From the NCBI GenBank assembly GCA_030144725.1, contig JASKMD010000017.1, forward strand, positions 5,251,278 to 5,315,277: DNA of 64,000 nt. Reading direction: 5' to 3'. A program made the position numbers and the translations under genes. Position 1 is the first letter of the stretch, and every line of letters starts with the position of its first letter. The notes below the pieces were generated by a model that saw only the letters and a list, made by a program, of their open reading frames with translations, had not been told where the DNA came from and did no database searches. This stretch comes from Haematococcus lacustris. Taxonomy: Eukaryota; Chlorophyta; Chlorophyceae; Chlamydomonadales; Haematococcaceae. Positions 18,855 to 30,900 of the stretch are shown here, piece after piece.

Positions 18855-19292
18855 ATGGCTCGATCAGGTCTCAAGCTGTTGGGGCCCAGCTCACGCAGCG
18901 TCTTGGCCGAGCTGTGCGAGTCCGGGCAAATCCGTAGGGCGCACACTGAGCTAGGGACTCCGACAGAGTCAGGGATGCGGTACACACCCAACCCGTTCTC
19001 CCGAACTACCCCATACGACAAGAGCCTGTTGGTCTTCAAGAAAAACCCCTACATTGAGTCATTCATGCACCGCCGCGATAAGCTCGAGCGGGAGTTTAGC
19101 TGGAACCTGCGCCACACCGTGGAGATTGCCTACTTCATCATCGGCATTGGCGCTGCCTTTGGCGCCATGGGTACCTTTGCAATACGACAGGCGGACAAAT
19201 CAAATGGCTATCCTAAACGTGACATGCTGATGGCATCATCCTCGACAGGCTTCATCCTGCCTGACGAGAGGGAATGGTGTGTGCTATGTTAG
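18855..19292 (+). CDS. Complex I NDUFB4-like (B15) subunit
   Basis: A 145-residue single-exon frame whose ATG sits in GCCGCCATGG. The segment NPYIESFMHRRDKLEREF-W-x2-R, then one hydrophobic helix (FIIGIGAAFGAMGTFAI) and a D-x2-NGYPKRD end follow the plan of plant NDUFB4 (N-x-FIE…REN-LE-F-W…GI…D-x-GRPHRK). It would be a single-pass accessory subunit of the mitochondrial NADH dehydrogenase membrane arm. The ~60-residue N-terminus is longer than in land plants and may be a targeting region. The last residues (EWCVLC) could read into an intron at GTGTGT; the true C-terminus is uncertain. TGTAA (19,323) may be the poly(A) signal. Confidence 0.5.
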   Translation: MARSGLKLLGPSSRSVLAELCESGQIRRAHTELGTPTESGMRYTPNPFSRTTPYDKSLLVFKKNPYIESFMHRRDKLEREFSWNLRHTVEIAYFIIGIGAAFGAMGTFAIRQADKSNGYPKRDMLMASSSTGFILPDEREWCVLC

Positions 19293-20650
19293 AAGTGATT
19301 CACCAGTACAGCAACTGCTGCAATGTAAGTAATGGCTGCTATGTGACTCATGGCTGCAGGTATTGAGTGAGCCCTGCAGCTTGAGCCAGAGAGCAGGAGT
19401 GCAGCCCTACACAGTGGAGCACTGCAGATTGCCAGTCTATCGTAGGCCATGCCATTTTTCAGGCTGACCCTTGTATTGTAGCGATGGCCGCAAGCGTGAA
19501 AGCAAGGCCACATACCAAGCGCATCAGCGATTGTGCTCAGCAATTGTGTAACACTCCCACAGGTGCTTTGGTCACAAGGCTGCCCTGCCACTAGGGGGTG
19601 AACAGGGCAGATGCTGTTCAAGCACGAGGCCACAGTCCTGGGCGTGCTCATCCTTGTGCACTGGATGCGAAAGGAGACGGTGTTCTGACCCAGTCACAAG
19701 GTGGGGCCAGGAACTCAAGAGGGTGGGCTGGGCAGTGGGCTGAGACTGCCTGGTGCCGACCGTCATGCTACTGGTTGGGTTGCCTGCTTGGGGATTGGTG
19801 GGAAAGCGCTGCCGGGGCACATGAGGGCTTGTCACACCGCTGGCTCCTGACTGGGCGCAGCAGCAGGCGCGACACACCAGCCCTGGCGAGGGCACTGTGT
19901 CTGAAGCTCATTTTGCTCACTGAGCTGGTGGGCGGTTGCTGGTGCTAGTGTGAAGTCAATCAAGCTAGTCAGAAATCCAGGTGCAACCTTTGCTGTTCCA
20001 GGCTTGTGCAAATGCCATGCCAAGGTTGCGCAAATGCCACGCCAAGGTTGCAGACCAGGGTCATGGTTGATGTTCATGACTAAGCTCATTGTCAGGCCTG
20101 GCCCGATACAGTGTAAGATACAGAAGTGTGAGTGTACCATACAGACTTCATGTACGAACTTAATGAAGAGCATTGCGTGCTTGCCTCCATATGTCTCTGC
20201 ACCTTTGCTTACATTAGCCCTGTCGACACCTTTGTTGCTGTCAACATCAGGAAGCATGTGGGCATGTGAATGGGAGCTGGTAACAAAGCCGGCTGCGGTC
20301 AAACCCGGCCTACCACCTCTGGTTGTCTGTCTGCAAACGATGCTCTGCAGCATGCTACTGGGAAGTGATAGCCGCCGATGCTGCTACACCCGGGCCGGCT
20401 CCCGGCACCGCTGTTGCGCCAGCATATGGGCATGCTTGTTCCGTATTCCCTTAGGTAGAGTTCGGAGTATATATAGTGTCGGTAATGCGCATGACATAGG
20501 GTATGGCACGTGCACAGGGTTAGCGTTGCTAACCCAATGTTGTTAGAATGATGATAGCCCTCTAAGCTGGCAGCCGTGAGTCTGACTGCCCGCCCTTAAC
20601 CTCCTAGGGTTTGTAGGGCACAAAACAAGCAAAGTTTCACTAGATTGTCT
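19293..20650. other. Intergenic, nothing recognised
   Basis: No ORF with family resemblance or consistent splice pattern. A tandem pair of about 28 bp (caaatgccatgccaaggttg) occurs at 20,009-20,055. Confidence 0.4.
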
Positions 20651-20689
20651 ATGAACAGGACGAACTGCCGGGCGGCTACCCAGCCGTCC

Positions 20690-23600
20690 AGCCGATGCAC
20701 AGCAGCAAGGTGCGGCCTCGCATGTCGAGCAGTTTGGTTCGCGCTATTCGGAGCGTCAGGCAGAATACATTCAGGATGGCCCACCTCGGCTGCAGGATAT
20801 CGTCCGGCAGCATTATGACCAACACGTCAACCTCAATGTCTCCACCCAAGAGGCAAGCTCTGCAGTTGACCACAGCGCGGACGCCCACAGCCATGCTCAC
20901 CCCGCAGACATGCTCACCCTACAGCCATGCTACAAGAGCCTCACTGCTCTGCTTGTGCATGCAGGCGCTGGCAATGCGGGAGCAGGGCCAGGCCTTGCCC
21001 CTGAAACAGTTTCACAACGACATCAAGCGCAGCCTTCTGCGCAGGTGACTCCATGCAGCCGGCTGCTACGCACCTGCCTTTGCCACACCGTAACCCACCC
21101 CGTTCATACTTCCTTGGCAGCAAGCTTGAACAGCGTCTAGCCGTGTACAGGCAACCAACCGGGGTGTCCTAGGCACGCTCTGCTCCCTGCACCCTGTCCA
21201 CACCCTGGAGCCACTGCATGTGGCGGCTGCAGGTTTGCAACGGGCAAGGACAACCTGCTTGACCTCTGCTGTGGCCGGGGAGGGGACATTGCAAAGTGGG
21301 TGGAGGCCAAGGTGAGCCAGACACTGCAGCGCCACGCCCACGCCCACATCCACACCCTCAGTCACTGCACCTCTTTGTGTTCCATACCCCTACCACCCAC
21401 CCGCACCCCTACCCCTACCACACCCACTGCACCTACCACCCACACCACAGGACCCCTCTACAGTACCCTACACTAGCTTGTGTACCACCATCACACCCAG
21501 CACCAGCCCCTTCCCCGACCACACCCACTGCACCTCTTTGTTCTCATCACCCAGCAGGCCACACCAGACACCTGCACCCCACAGTGATACCTTCCTCAGC
21601 TTTGTCATCCTCATCACACTCATGAGCTGGGCCACCACACGGTACCCAAGTGGACAGCAGATAGACGAATGCCATGTAATGGTGACGGTGGTGCGCTTGC
21701 AGCTGAAGTACGTGCGCGGGGTGGACATCTCAGAGGCTGAGGTGAAGGAGGCGGCAAGGCGCTGGCGGGAGCATGAGCCCAGGGCACAGGAGGCTGCTCG
21801 CCGCCACAAAGGTCAGCACCCGCTTGCCCTGATGTTTGTCCTATTGCTGATGGTGCTGAAGTCAGCAGCAACGCCAAGGTTGATGAATGCCATGTCATGA
21901 TGGTGATGGTGATGGTGTTCTCCGGCAACAGCCTGGCCTCTGACATCACATTAAACATGTGTGAGTGCGTGGGTGTGGGTGTGCGGGCTGAGCGTGTGTG
22001 GTGTGTTGTGCTGTGTGCAGTGGAGCAGTTGTACGCTGACTTCCAAGTGGAGGAGCACCTAGGGGAGGCCGAGTTTGACGGTGAAGGTCCCTATGACGTC
22101 GTCACCTGCATGTTCGCCATGCACTATTTCTATGACATGGAGAGCCGGCTGCGCATGTTCCTGAGGAATGTGTCACAGAACCTGAAGCCCGGTGAGTGAG
22201 TGAAGGCAAGCTGAGCGGAGGCCTGGCAGGAGTAGGGGCTGGGACAGGAGCCAGGGCCAGGAGCAGGAGCCAGGGCCAGGAGCAGGAGCCAGGGCCAGGA
22301 GCAGGAGCAGGGTGGGGGTCCAGGGCAGCTGTGGGAAGGAATCCTGCCCTGTGAAGAACATGGCAGCAAGGCTGTGTGCATGGTGCCATGCAGCGCACCA
22401 ACAGCCAGGCTATGTGGGTGCAGACTGGGCAGCCTGCCTGGCCCTGATGCTGGCTGGCTTGACTGGGCAATAGCTTGCTGTTGACATGTTGGTGGCAGAG
22501 CATGTCAGCAGGCGACCCATGTGGCACCAGGGACTGCAGCCGTCATGCTGGGCAGCCCTCATGCAGTGCTGGCCACTAGGAGAAGGGGTAGGCAGTATCT
22601 TGCTGCTTGCTCTAGCTCACCAAAGATGCAGACATAGGCACAGCAGTCTTGGCAGTCTAAGCAGGCTGTGGGGTGAAGGGTAGGCAGCAGGTCCCCTCAG
22701 CCTGCCTACTGGCCTGACTCAACTGCCTCTACGGGGCCCCCACAGGCGGCTGGGCCGGCCTTGCTTGTCCTGTGGCGATGGAGTATATGCCCTGCAGCGT
22801 GCAGCCCCGCTTTGCACCTTGCCCTCCCCTCCTCCCTGTCCACACCCACACCCACAACCAGCCCTGCCCACCCCTGCACCACACCCAGCCCTGCCCACCC
22901 CTGCGCCACACCCAGCCCTGCCCTGCATCCCGCCTCACTGCCAGGGGGGCTGTTCATCGCCACGCTGCCGGATGGGCACCGCATCATGTGGCACACTCGG
23001 CAGGCCGGCGCCTTCAACTCCCGCATGCTGCGGCTGGTGAAGGACTGGCAGGTGGGCAGCACTGGCGCCTGGCCCCGGGTGTTGGCCTGATGCAGCACCC
23101 CTGGTGGGCGGAAGCAGCAGCAGCAACAGCAACAGCAGGGGTGAAAGCAGCAGCAGCTGGCAGGAGGGGGAGGAGCTCTAGCAGCAGGGGACATGGTGGG
23201 CAGCTCTGCGGGGCAGGCAGGCTGCTGCAGCTGGATGCTGGGCTGCAGCTCATCAGGCGCCTCAGCAGGGGCCAGAGAGAGAGAGAGAGAGAGAGGGCCA
23301 GCTTGCAGGGACTACAACCCGTTCTCGTTGGTTACCTGATCCACATCCACACTGTGCAGCAGCAGTGGCAGTTGCTCCTGCCTAAGGATTGAAAGTGCAG
23401 GCATTGGCGCTGTTGTCTTGATTACCACCTTGATTATCACCCTCACTACCCTTGTCACCATCGTTAACACCATAACCACCACCACCATCATCATCACCAC
23501 CAACATCACATTCACAAATGTCAACCCGTTGTTGCTGCTACACGCACCTGCGCTGCTACACCTGGGCTGCTACACCCACCCTTCCATCAGCCAGGCCTTT

Positions 23601-24289
23601 AGCACTCATGTTTGTCACTGGGTCTCGCTGCAGCGCATCACACGGACCTCACAACACTGACGCTGGGCCCTGAACGGATCATCAGCCCGGCCTGCAGCCT
23701 GACCCCATGCCCGCCACCCTGCGTGCGTGTGGTGGCGGCGAGGACTGCAGGGCACTGAGCACCAGGTGGACAGCCCCTTCGGCAACCGCTACTTCTTTGC
23801 CATGACCGACACCGTGACCGCTGGCGCCGGCAGCAGCGAGGGCTCCTATGAGTTCCTGACCTTCAAGACACCCTTGATGCGCCTGGCTGCACATTATGGC
23901 CTGGAGGCGCTGCCCCACTATGACGCCCCGGCACTGGACCAGTGCGTGACACTGCTGCACGCTGCTGCACACTGCTGCACACTGCTGCACACTGCTGCAC
24001 ACTGCTGCACATCATGTGTGCGTCTGAACTCCAGGCCTCCTCCGGCCCTGGCTGGCTGGTGCCTGCATCCCTGCCCAGGTCCTGCCGCCTAGCATGGCCA
24101 ACCCTCCCTGCCTGCTGCTCGCTGCTGCTGCCCACAGCTGCAACGGGCAAGGGATCTTGAGCACGCCTGCTGCTGTCTGCGACCATGCGTGCAAACTGTG
24201 TAGTGCACAAGCGCTGGCGGTGTTTTGTCATGCCACGTGTGGGCAGTTGCCATGCAGTAATGGTGTTGGTGTTGGTGTTGGTGCTACGA

Positions 24290-24321
<32 letters not shown>

Positions 24322-25831
24322 ACCCGCTGCTGCTGCTGCTGCTGCTGCTGCTGATGATGCTGATGCTGCTTGCTGGCAGCTTGTTCGAGCCTGAAGATGC
24401 CGACAGCCCTTTCAAGCACTTCATGCCTCAGTTCGCGCCCCAAGCCGACCCTGACGGCAGCCTGGCTGTGGCCTCCTCCATCAACATGGCAGTGGTGTTC
24501 AGGTGCCTGCTGCTGCTGTTGGCAGCCCCCCTCCCCACACTCCCCCCAGGCGACCACAAGGGAAGCGCACTCAGACCTGCCACCCACGCCCACGCCTGCA
24601 AGCCTCCTTTCTCCGCCCAGCCCGGGCATGCCCAGCCATCCACACCCTTTGACATCATGTGCCCTGACCTCTGCCTGTCGCCCTCCAGCACCTCTCCACC
24701 GCCGCTTGCTGACTCTAGGCCTTGCAATACATAGCAATAATGTTCTAAACAATAATCATTATTAGTAACCTTGTGGCAAATGCTATGTGATGATGATGCT
24801 TATGGTTTGGGCATCCCTAGCAATATCCTCTCTACAGCTGTTGTGCTGCTGAGGTCACCCTTGTGCAGGAGGGCAGGGCTTGGGTGGCAGGGCCTGCCCC
24901 ATCACCCCACATCCCATGTAGTGAGCCCCCTGACCCTTCATACCCCTGCCCAGCTGCCGCATGCCCTGTGCTGCTGCATGGCTGTGTGGGCAGGAAAGTG
25001 GGGCCGGGACAGGCCATGCCTGAGGTGTGGCCCCCGCTGCCCTCCCAACTGCCCCTAGAGGTGCAGCAGCAGCGGGCGGCTGGTGGCCTGGGGGCTGGGG
25101 GGGCTGCGCAGGGACTGCCTCCTGAACACTTGGACTCCCAGTCACCTGGAGGGAGGCGGCATGGTGGCCAGGGCGCCCTTGCTGGGCAGCAGCGGCAGCC
25201 AGAAGGGAGCGATGGCGAGGAGGAGCAGCAGCAGCAGCATGGTGTGGGCGCTGGCCAGGAGGCAGCTCAGGTACACCAGGTAGGCAGGACAGCTGATTGT
25301 GCCACAGCTGTCATTGTTCTAAGCTCCTGCTCCCGCCGCTACTGCCTTGCTGCTGCCCTGCTGCTGCCCTGCTGCTGCTGCTGCCCTTCTGCTGCTGCTG
25401 CCCTCCTGATGCTGCTGCTGCCCTCCGGCTGCTGCTGCTGCCCTGCTGCTGCCCTGCTGCTGCTGCTGCCCTTCTGCTGCTGCTGCCCTGCTGCTGCCCT
25501 GCTTGCAGCATGTCAGCGGTATGGTGCACCCTCATGCCCGTTGCCCAATGCCACCGCCACCCCTTAAAGCAATGCAAAGCTTGGCCCTGAGGCCTGAAGC
25601 AGACAAACAAACCCCGAGACTGCCCTCATGCCAAAGCAGTGCAAGGTTTGCTGCTTGCAGGGGACTGACGAAGAGGAGGAGGAAGTGGACAACGCCAACT
25701 GGCAGCAGGCTGGGGCCGCTGAGGAGGAGGAGGAAGAGGAGGTGGAGGAGGAGGAGGAGGAGCAGCCCCCTCAAAAGAAGGCGTGCTTTGGGGCTGGTGT
25801 AGATGAGGAGGATGAGCAGGAGGAGTTCTAG
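20690..25831 (+). CDS. mRNA cap guanine-N7 methyltransferase (RNMT/Abd1-like)
   Basis: It transfers a methyl group from SAM to the N7 of the mRNA cap guanine in the nucleus. Exons seen: 20,975-21,044 (ALPLKQFHNDIKRSLL), 21,233-21,311 (SAM motif I NLLDLCCGRGGDIAKWVEAK), 21,703-21,811 (YVRGVDISEAEV), 22,021-22,192 (YDVVTCMFAMHYFYD…VSQNLKPG), 22,945-23,051 (GGLFIATLPDGHRIM), 23,751-23,945 (VDSPFGNRYFFAM…YEFLTF), about 24,380-24,502 (LFEPEDADSPFKHFMPQF) and a last acidic exon 25,661-25,831. The first five join in phase. An upstream exon at 20,655-20,870 may supply IVRQHYDQHV (compare VREHYN in relatives). The phase of the last two exons does not join directly, so a small exon is probably unseen. 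The start codon is not resolved. Confidence 0.8.
23945..24012 (+). repeat. Decanucleotide tandem repeat in RNMT intron
   Basis: About six head-to-tail copies of ACTGCTGCAC directly after the exon that ends at 23,945. Clusters of CTG repeats follow at 24,291-24,355 and 25,340-25,500 in later introns. Confidence 0.75.
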
Positions 25832-26014
25832 GCGGTCTGAAACGCAGGATATCCTATGTTGCTGCTAGCAATCTCGTGGCTGATACGCCTTCGCATACGG
25901 GGCAGACCAACTGCTGCCGTCGCTGACATGCCTGACATGCCTCTGGCCCATCAACAGCAGGTCAGGTTGAAGACGTCAACCAAAGCTGTACTTGCGATTG
26001 ACGCTTGACGTCGC
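25832..26014. other. 3' flank of RNMT
   Basis: Short intergenic stretch before the repeat at 26,015; no feature recognised. Confidence 0.4.
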
Positions 26015-26170
26015 TATGTTGCCGATTTATTGCTGATTATTATTTGTCTAACGACTATTTCGTGTTGGGAGGTTGCGGCCCACACTGTCAAGTTGCTCAG
26101 CCGCCTTCAATCTTCAGCAGCATATTGCATGTCGTTGCCATTGCATGAGCAAAGCCATATGATTTGTTCG
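26015..26170. repeat. 156-bp direct repeat, left copy
   Basis: Runs from TATGTTGCCG to CATATGATTTGTTCG and is repeated almost exactly at 27,457-27,614, on the other side of the Harbinger-like element. The size far exceeds a target duplication. Confidence 0.7.
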
Positions 26171-27456
26171 TTTCCAATTGTCGGAGGCTGGCGGAGAGGA
26201 GCACATGGAGGTCGGAGCGGCGGGCTCCATGCTGGCTCCGACGGGGCGCGTTTCCAATTCGGAGAGACATGGGTCTCCCCATTGGCTCTCCATTGGCTCC
26301 GATAGCGCTCATTGGCTCCTATAGGTGACTCCTTCGGAGCCCGGAGAGGAGCCAGGAGCGGAGCCAGGAGTGTGAACGACCCTGTGACCCTGAGACCGAG
26401 TCTAGATTGCGTACGTGTCCTGATGGCCCCGTCTGTCCGGTTGCTCAACCCTTCGTTACATCTAGTCTCCGCCGTATCGGTCCTCCCTGTGTAGGTCCAC
26501 TGGCAACACCGCTGAGGATATGGCACTCCGCATTTCTACCCGCATCAGCAACATTTGCGGAATAACCTCAGACTTGCTTTGCCTGCCCTGCACTTCGGAG
26601 TCTGCACTTTTGCGGAGAATGCTTAGCTAGTCCCGCTTGCGCGGAGCCTGCTGTGTAGAGACTCCTGCTGTTGTCGAAGCCTTGCTTAGCTTGTCCACCC
26701 CAGCCAACGGGAGCGAACTTGTTGTCACTAAACCAGCCAAACTGCAGCCAGCCTTCCTTGCGTAGCCTGCTCGAAGCAGAGTTGCACCATAGCCTTCACT
26801 ACGCAGAGAGTGTAGCCTGCAAGAGTCATATTACAACCTTGTTCAAGCCAACCTTCAACCCCAACACAGCCTGCCCTACGCACTATTAACACAAGCAGCT
26901 CATCTCTGCCAACACAACCAGCCTGCTCAAGCCGAGTACACAGCTGCCAGCCAAGGAGCAAAAACCAACACTCGTGCACTCCTGCCCTAAGCATTGCACC
27001 GGCAACAATATATACGCACACCCAGCAGGTCACCACCACCAACATTAGCCTGTTCAACAGAAGACAGTACCGCGCAGTGCACCAGCCTGCAGAGGTCCTG
27101 CTGTTTCTGCAACGCGGGTGCAAAGCTGTGGCAGGGTGCAAACCTGCCGTATATGAGCTAAGCCGAATGGAGCTAGATGGCTGATGCCGCTGCTGGAGCT
27201 AGAGCTGGAGCTAGAGCTGCTCGACAATTTTTTTTGCAGCGGCGGCAGCAGTAGCGTCCCTTGCAGCGGCAGCAGCAGCGTGATGATCGGAAGGCCCTCA
27301 ACGCGGCGGTCACAGGTCGCCCAAAAGCGTCAAAAAGCGTCCATGCAGCGCTCCTCTCCTCACATTGGAAACGGCAACACGGCATTCGCCCATGCAGGGG
27401 CAGCTCCGCTCCATGAGCCTCCATGAGCTCCGCTCCGATCAATTGGAAACGGGGGG
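26171..27456. mobile_element. Non-autonomous PIF/Harbinger-like transposon, copy 2
   Basis: Closely similar to 2433-3530, from TTTCCAATTG to CAATTGGAAACGGGGGG, with an extra ~270-bp block at 26,680-26,990. The leftmost CCCCCCG is reduced to CG and no TTA duplication is seen, so the left end has been altered, probably by recombination with the flanking direct repeat. No transposase. Confidence 0.6.
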
Positions 27457-27614
27457 TATGTTGCCGGTTTATTGATGATTATTTTTTCGTCCAACGACTA
27501 ATTCGTGTTGGGAGGTTGCGGCCCACACTGTCAAGTTGCTCAGCCGCCTTCAATCTTCAGCAGCATATTGCATGTCGTTGCCATTGCATGAGCAAAAGCC
27601 ATATGATTTGTTCG
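27457..27614. repeat. 156-bp direct repeat, right copy
   Basis: Partner of 26,015-26,170. Followed by a short TGATGAT-rich stretch (27,635-27,675) and about 230 bp without recognised features. Confidence 0.7.
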
Positions 27615-27924
27615 TTTTCCCTGTAGCTGAAAGATTATGATCATGGTGGTTATGATGATCATGATGATTATGATTGCCCTCCCAATCCCGGGGTTCTGGG
27701 TTTTCAGCAATCAAGTGGACATGGGCACACATGTGTGCATGGGCTTAACACCTGGGCACTCAGATTGTCATTGGAAGGGGTAGATGCATTCCCTGTTCGG
27801 CCCGAGGCCAACGCGCGCGCTGCCACCAGCTTCTATTGGCACCATCCAACAGGCGGGCATGCTGCGCTGCATATTGCCTATCATATTGCCGATCTGCGCA
27901 TGATTTGAACCAAACAAAACGAAA

Positions 27925-30900
27925 TCACTGTTCCGCGTACAGCCCCAGCCACTGCACCACTGCCAGGACGCACAGCAAATGCGGCAACAGCAGTAGCAGC
28001 CCGGCTATCAAGGTCACGGTGATGACCTCCGTCCCCTGCTGGTGCTGCTCAGACAGCACGAAGGCGGTCTGTCCAACCTGCAGCCAGCAGCAGCCAAGCA
28101 TGGGGCGTGTCACACCCTCTGCCAAGCGCAGGGACATGGACCAGGCTGGCCAACGTCATGCTTGTGGTCATCACACATCACACCGCACATGCAGGAGTGT
28201 TCAGCCAGCTGCAGGTAGCAGGCACTGAGTGGCTAGCCCCTGGCCCCCCTTGCCCTCCTTGTATCTCCTGGCCTGCTCATCACCCTACCTCCCTTATTAA
28301 TAGCCTGCGCCCCTGTGCTGCTGCTGCTGCTGTTGATGCCACAAGTCCATGCAGACTTCCATGCATGCTGGGCATTGGACTGGGCGTGCATGCGGCTGTC
28401 ACGGTCATGTAGCATCTTCCTCCTACAGCCACTGCACAACCCATGGACCCATTCTAGCAGACACTGCATGCTTTACGAAGTAGCCAGTCCCCAGCAACCC
28501 ACCACTCACCGTCCACTTGCCCTGTATGTTAAGGCTGGGTGGCACCGGGCCAGGCTGGCCCCTGCCCCTGCCCCTGCCAGCAGCCCACTAGCCGTCGGCC
28601 ACTCACCGGCACCGCTGTCAGCAGCAGCAGAGCCAGGCCCTGGCGCCCGCCAATACCCATCCACTGCGTGACCGCCACCATGAGCCAGGGCAGCACCGCC
28701 AGCTTCAGCACCAGGTAGGCTATAGCCTGCACGCCACATGCTGCAGCTGCATGGATCACGGCAACAGACCAAGGCCTGACAGCAGCCCTGTGAGGTGGGT
28801 GAGTGTAGCGGCATGAGGCGGCATAAGGCTATTATTATGTGGGGGGCAGGGAGTTGGTGGCTCCCGTGCCTTGTGCCCTTAGGCCTGCCCCCCTTTGGCC
28901 TCTGTCCTGCTGGGAAGATGAGTTGACCATCAATTGAACACACAGGCTGATACAAGCCTGCATCACACCTACCATGAGCTGCATCACACCAACCATGAAC
29001 TGCTTCATGCACCCTGTAGGGCCCATGAGCTGACGTGGGTGACCCAGTGGGCAGGTCAGCCCAGCCCGGCCCATGCGTAGCCTGTCGTGGCCGACCCCCT
29101 CAGTTGCTCACCAACGCCTGGTCAATGCCCAGCCCGGCACCCACCCGCCCGCCCGCCCCTCACCCACCCCTCGCCCACCCCTCGCCCACCCCTCGCCCAC
29201 CCCTCGCCCACCCCTCGCCCACCCCTCGCCCACCCCTCGCCCACCCCTCGCCCACCCCTCGCCCCGCCCCGCCCCGCCCCGCCCCGCCCCGCCCCGCCCC
29301 GCCCCCACCCGACCTGACCTGGCGCAGGACCTCAGGTGAGGCCATCAGGGCCATGCGGCCATGCATCCACATGCCGGTGCTGAGCAGGGTGAGCGGCACC
29401 GTAGCACCGGCCAGCCAAGCCAGGGCGCCGCCTAGCCAGTCCAGCCAGGCCAGGCGGTGGGGTGAGTCGGGGGCCAGCAGCTGCTGCACCCCAGCTGCTG
29501 ACAGGCAGGTGGCTGCAGCCGTGCTCCATGCCAGGGGGCTCTGCGGAGAGCAGGGGGCGCAGGCAGGCTGTGGTGCTACGTGGCAGTGTGTCCGGGCTGC
29601 CCGGTTCAGTCAGCTTCAGGGGCTCAGGGGAGGAGTGGGCGAGGGCCTGGGCCAGGGGCATGGCCAGCAGTCTGGTCCTGGAGCTGCCAGGGTCAGTGCT
29701 CTTGTGAGTTCGGGTAACAGGAGCAGCTGCGCCCACAGTGGCCCTGTGACGCCATGTCTGCACTCATTGCCCCTGCTGCACACCACCCCTGCCCCTGCCC
29801 CTGCCCCTGCCCCTGCCCTCTCCCCTGCCTACCACCACCACCACCCGCCCCATTCAGCACCTGCCATGCCCTCCACAGCCCCCTGAAGCCCCCCTCCCAG
29901 ACCCCACCCCTCACCCCCCCCGGCTCCTTCAGTGCCCTTCTCTCAGCTCGCCTGCACAGCCGCTGCTAACAGAGGCCAGGGTTCAACCTGAGCTGCCGGG
30001 GTCACACCTGAGTGCTGGGGTCACACCTGAGTGCCGGGGTCACACCTGGGCCAGCAGCCGCACCAGAGCCCGCAGCGTGGGCAGCTGTTGGCCTGACACC
30101 CTACCCTGCAGCCCCAGGCCCAGCCCACCACCACCAGGCCAGCCCCCCGCCCGGCTGCCAGCCCCCCCCATCCCCCCTACAGCCTGCCCTAAGCCGCCCA
30201 CTGAGTGGCTCATGAGAGGACCAGGGTCACACCCCAACCACGACTCCCTTCCCTCCCCTTCGTGCTGCTGTGCCCATGCAGGTCCATGCCCTGCTTTGGG
30301 CCGCGGGCTTCTGCTGCTGCTGCTGCTGCTGCTGCTAAGCTGCATAGCTGTCTGCACGGGGTCAACAACGCTGCTGCCTGCCTCTCTGTCTAGGGAGGAG
30401 GGGGCAGGAGGGGGGGTGGCTGAGGGTGGCTGGTGCGCATGGGCTTGCATGAGTAGAGCTGACAGGGGCAGCTGTTGGAAGTACAGCACCAAGGTGGCCA
30501 GCATGCCCACTGAAGCCAGCTCAGGTCCTGCAGGGCGGCCGGGACAGGGCGCTGTGCTGGGCTCAGCCCTGTGTGCCTGTGTGGAAGAGGTGGGGTGACG
30601 GGTCAAGGTGACGGGTCAAGGTCAAGCGACGGGGTGGCAAGTGACGGGGTGACGGGTCAAGGTGAGGGCGACGCGGAAGGGAGAGGCAGGGGTGAGGGCA
30701 GGCTCATCAACAGAATCAGGTAGCTCCATATATATCCTTATGCTGGGTAGCTGCTGATGACAGGGGTGTGACAGGGGTATGAGAGTGCCTGTTGAATCAC
30801 CCTGCTTCAGGGGTGGATAAGGAGGGAGAGCAGCAGGCAGACCCACATAGCTGCATTGGGGAGAGATGCTGACTAACCCCTCCACCCCACCCCTCACCCA

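Noticed and set aside
20696..20974. A single confident first exon for the cap methyltransferase
   Set aside because: Two frames are both plausible (one in phase with the next exon, one with the VRQHYD motif), so the boundary was left unresolved.
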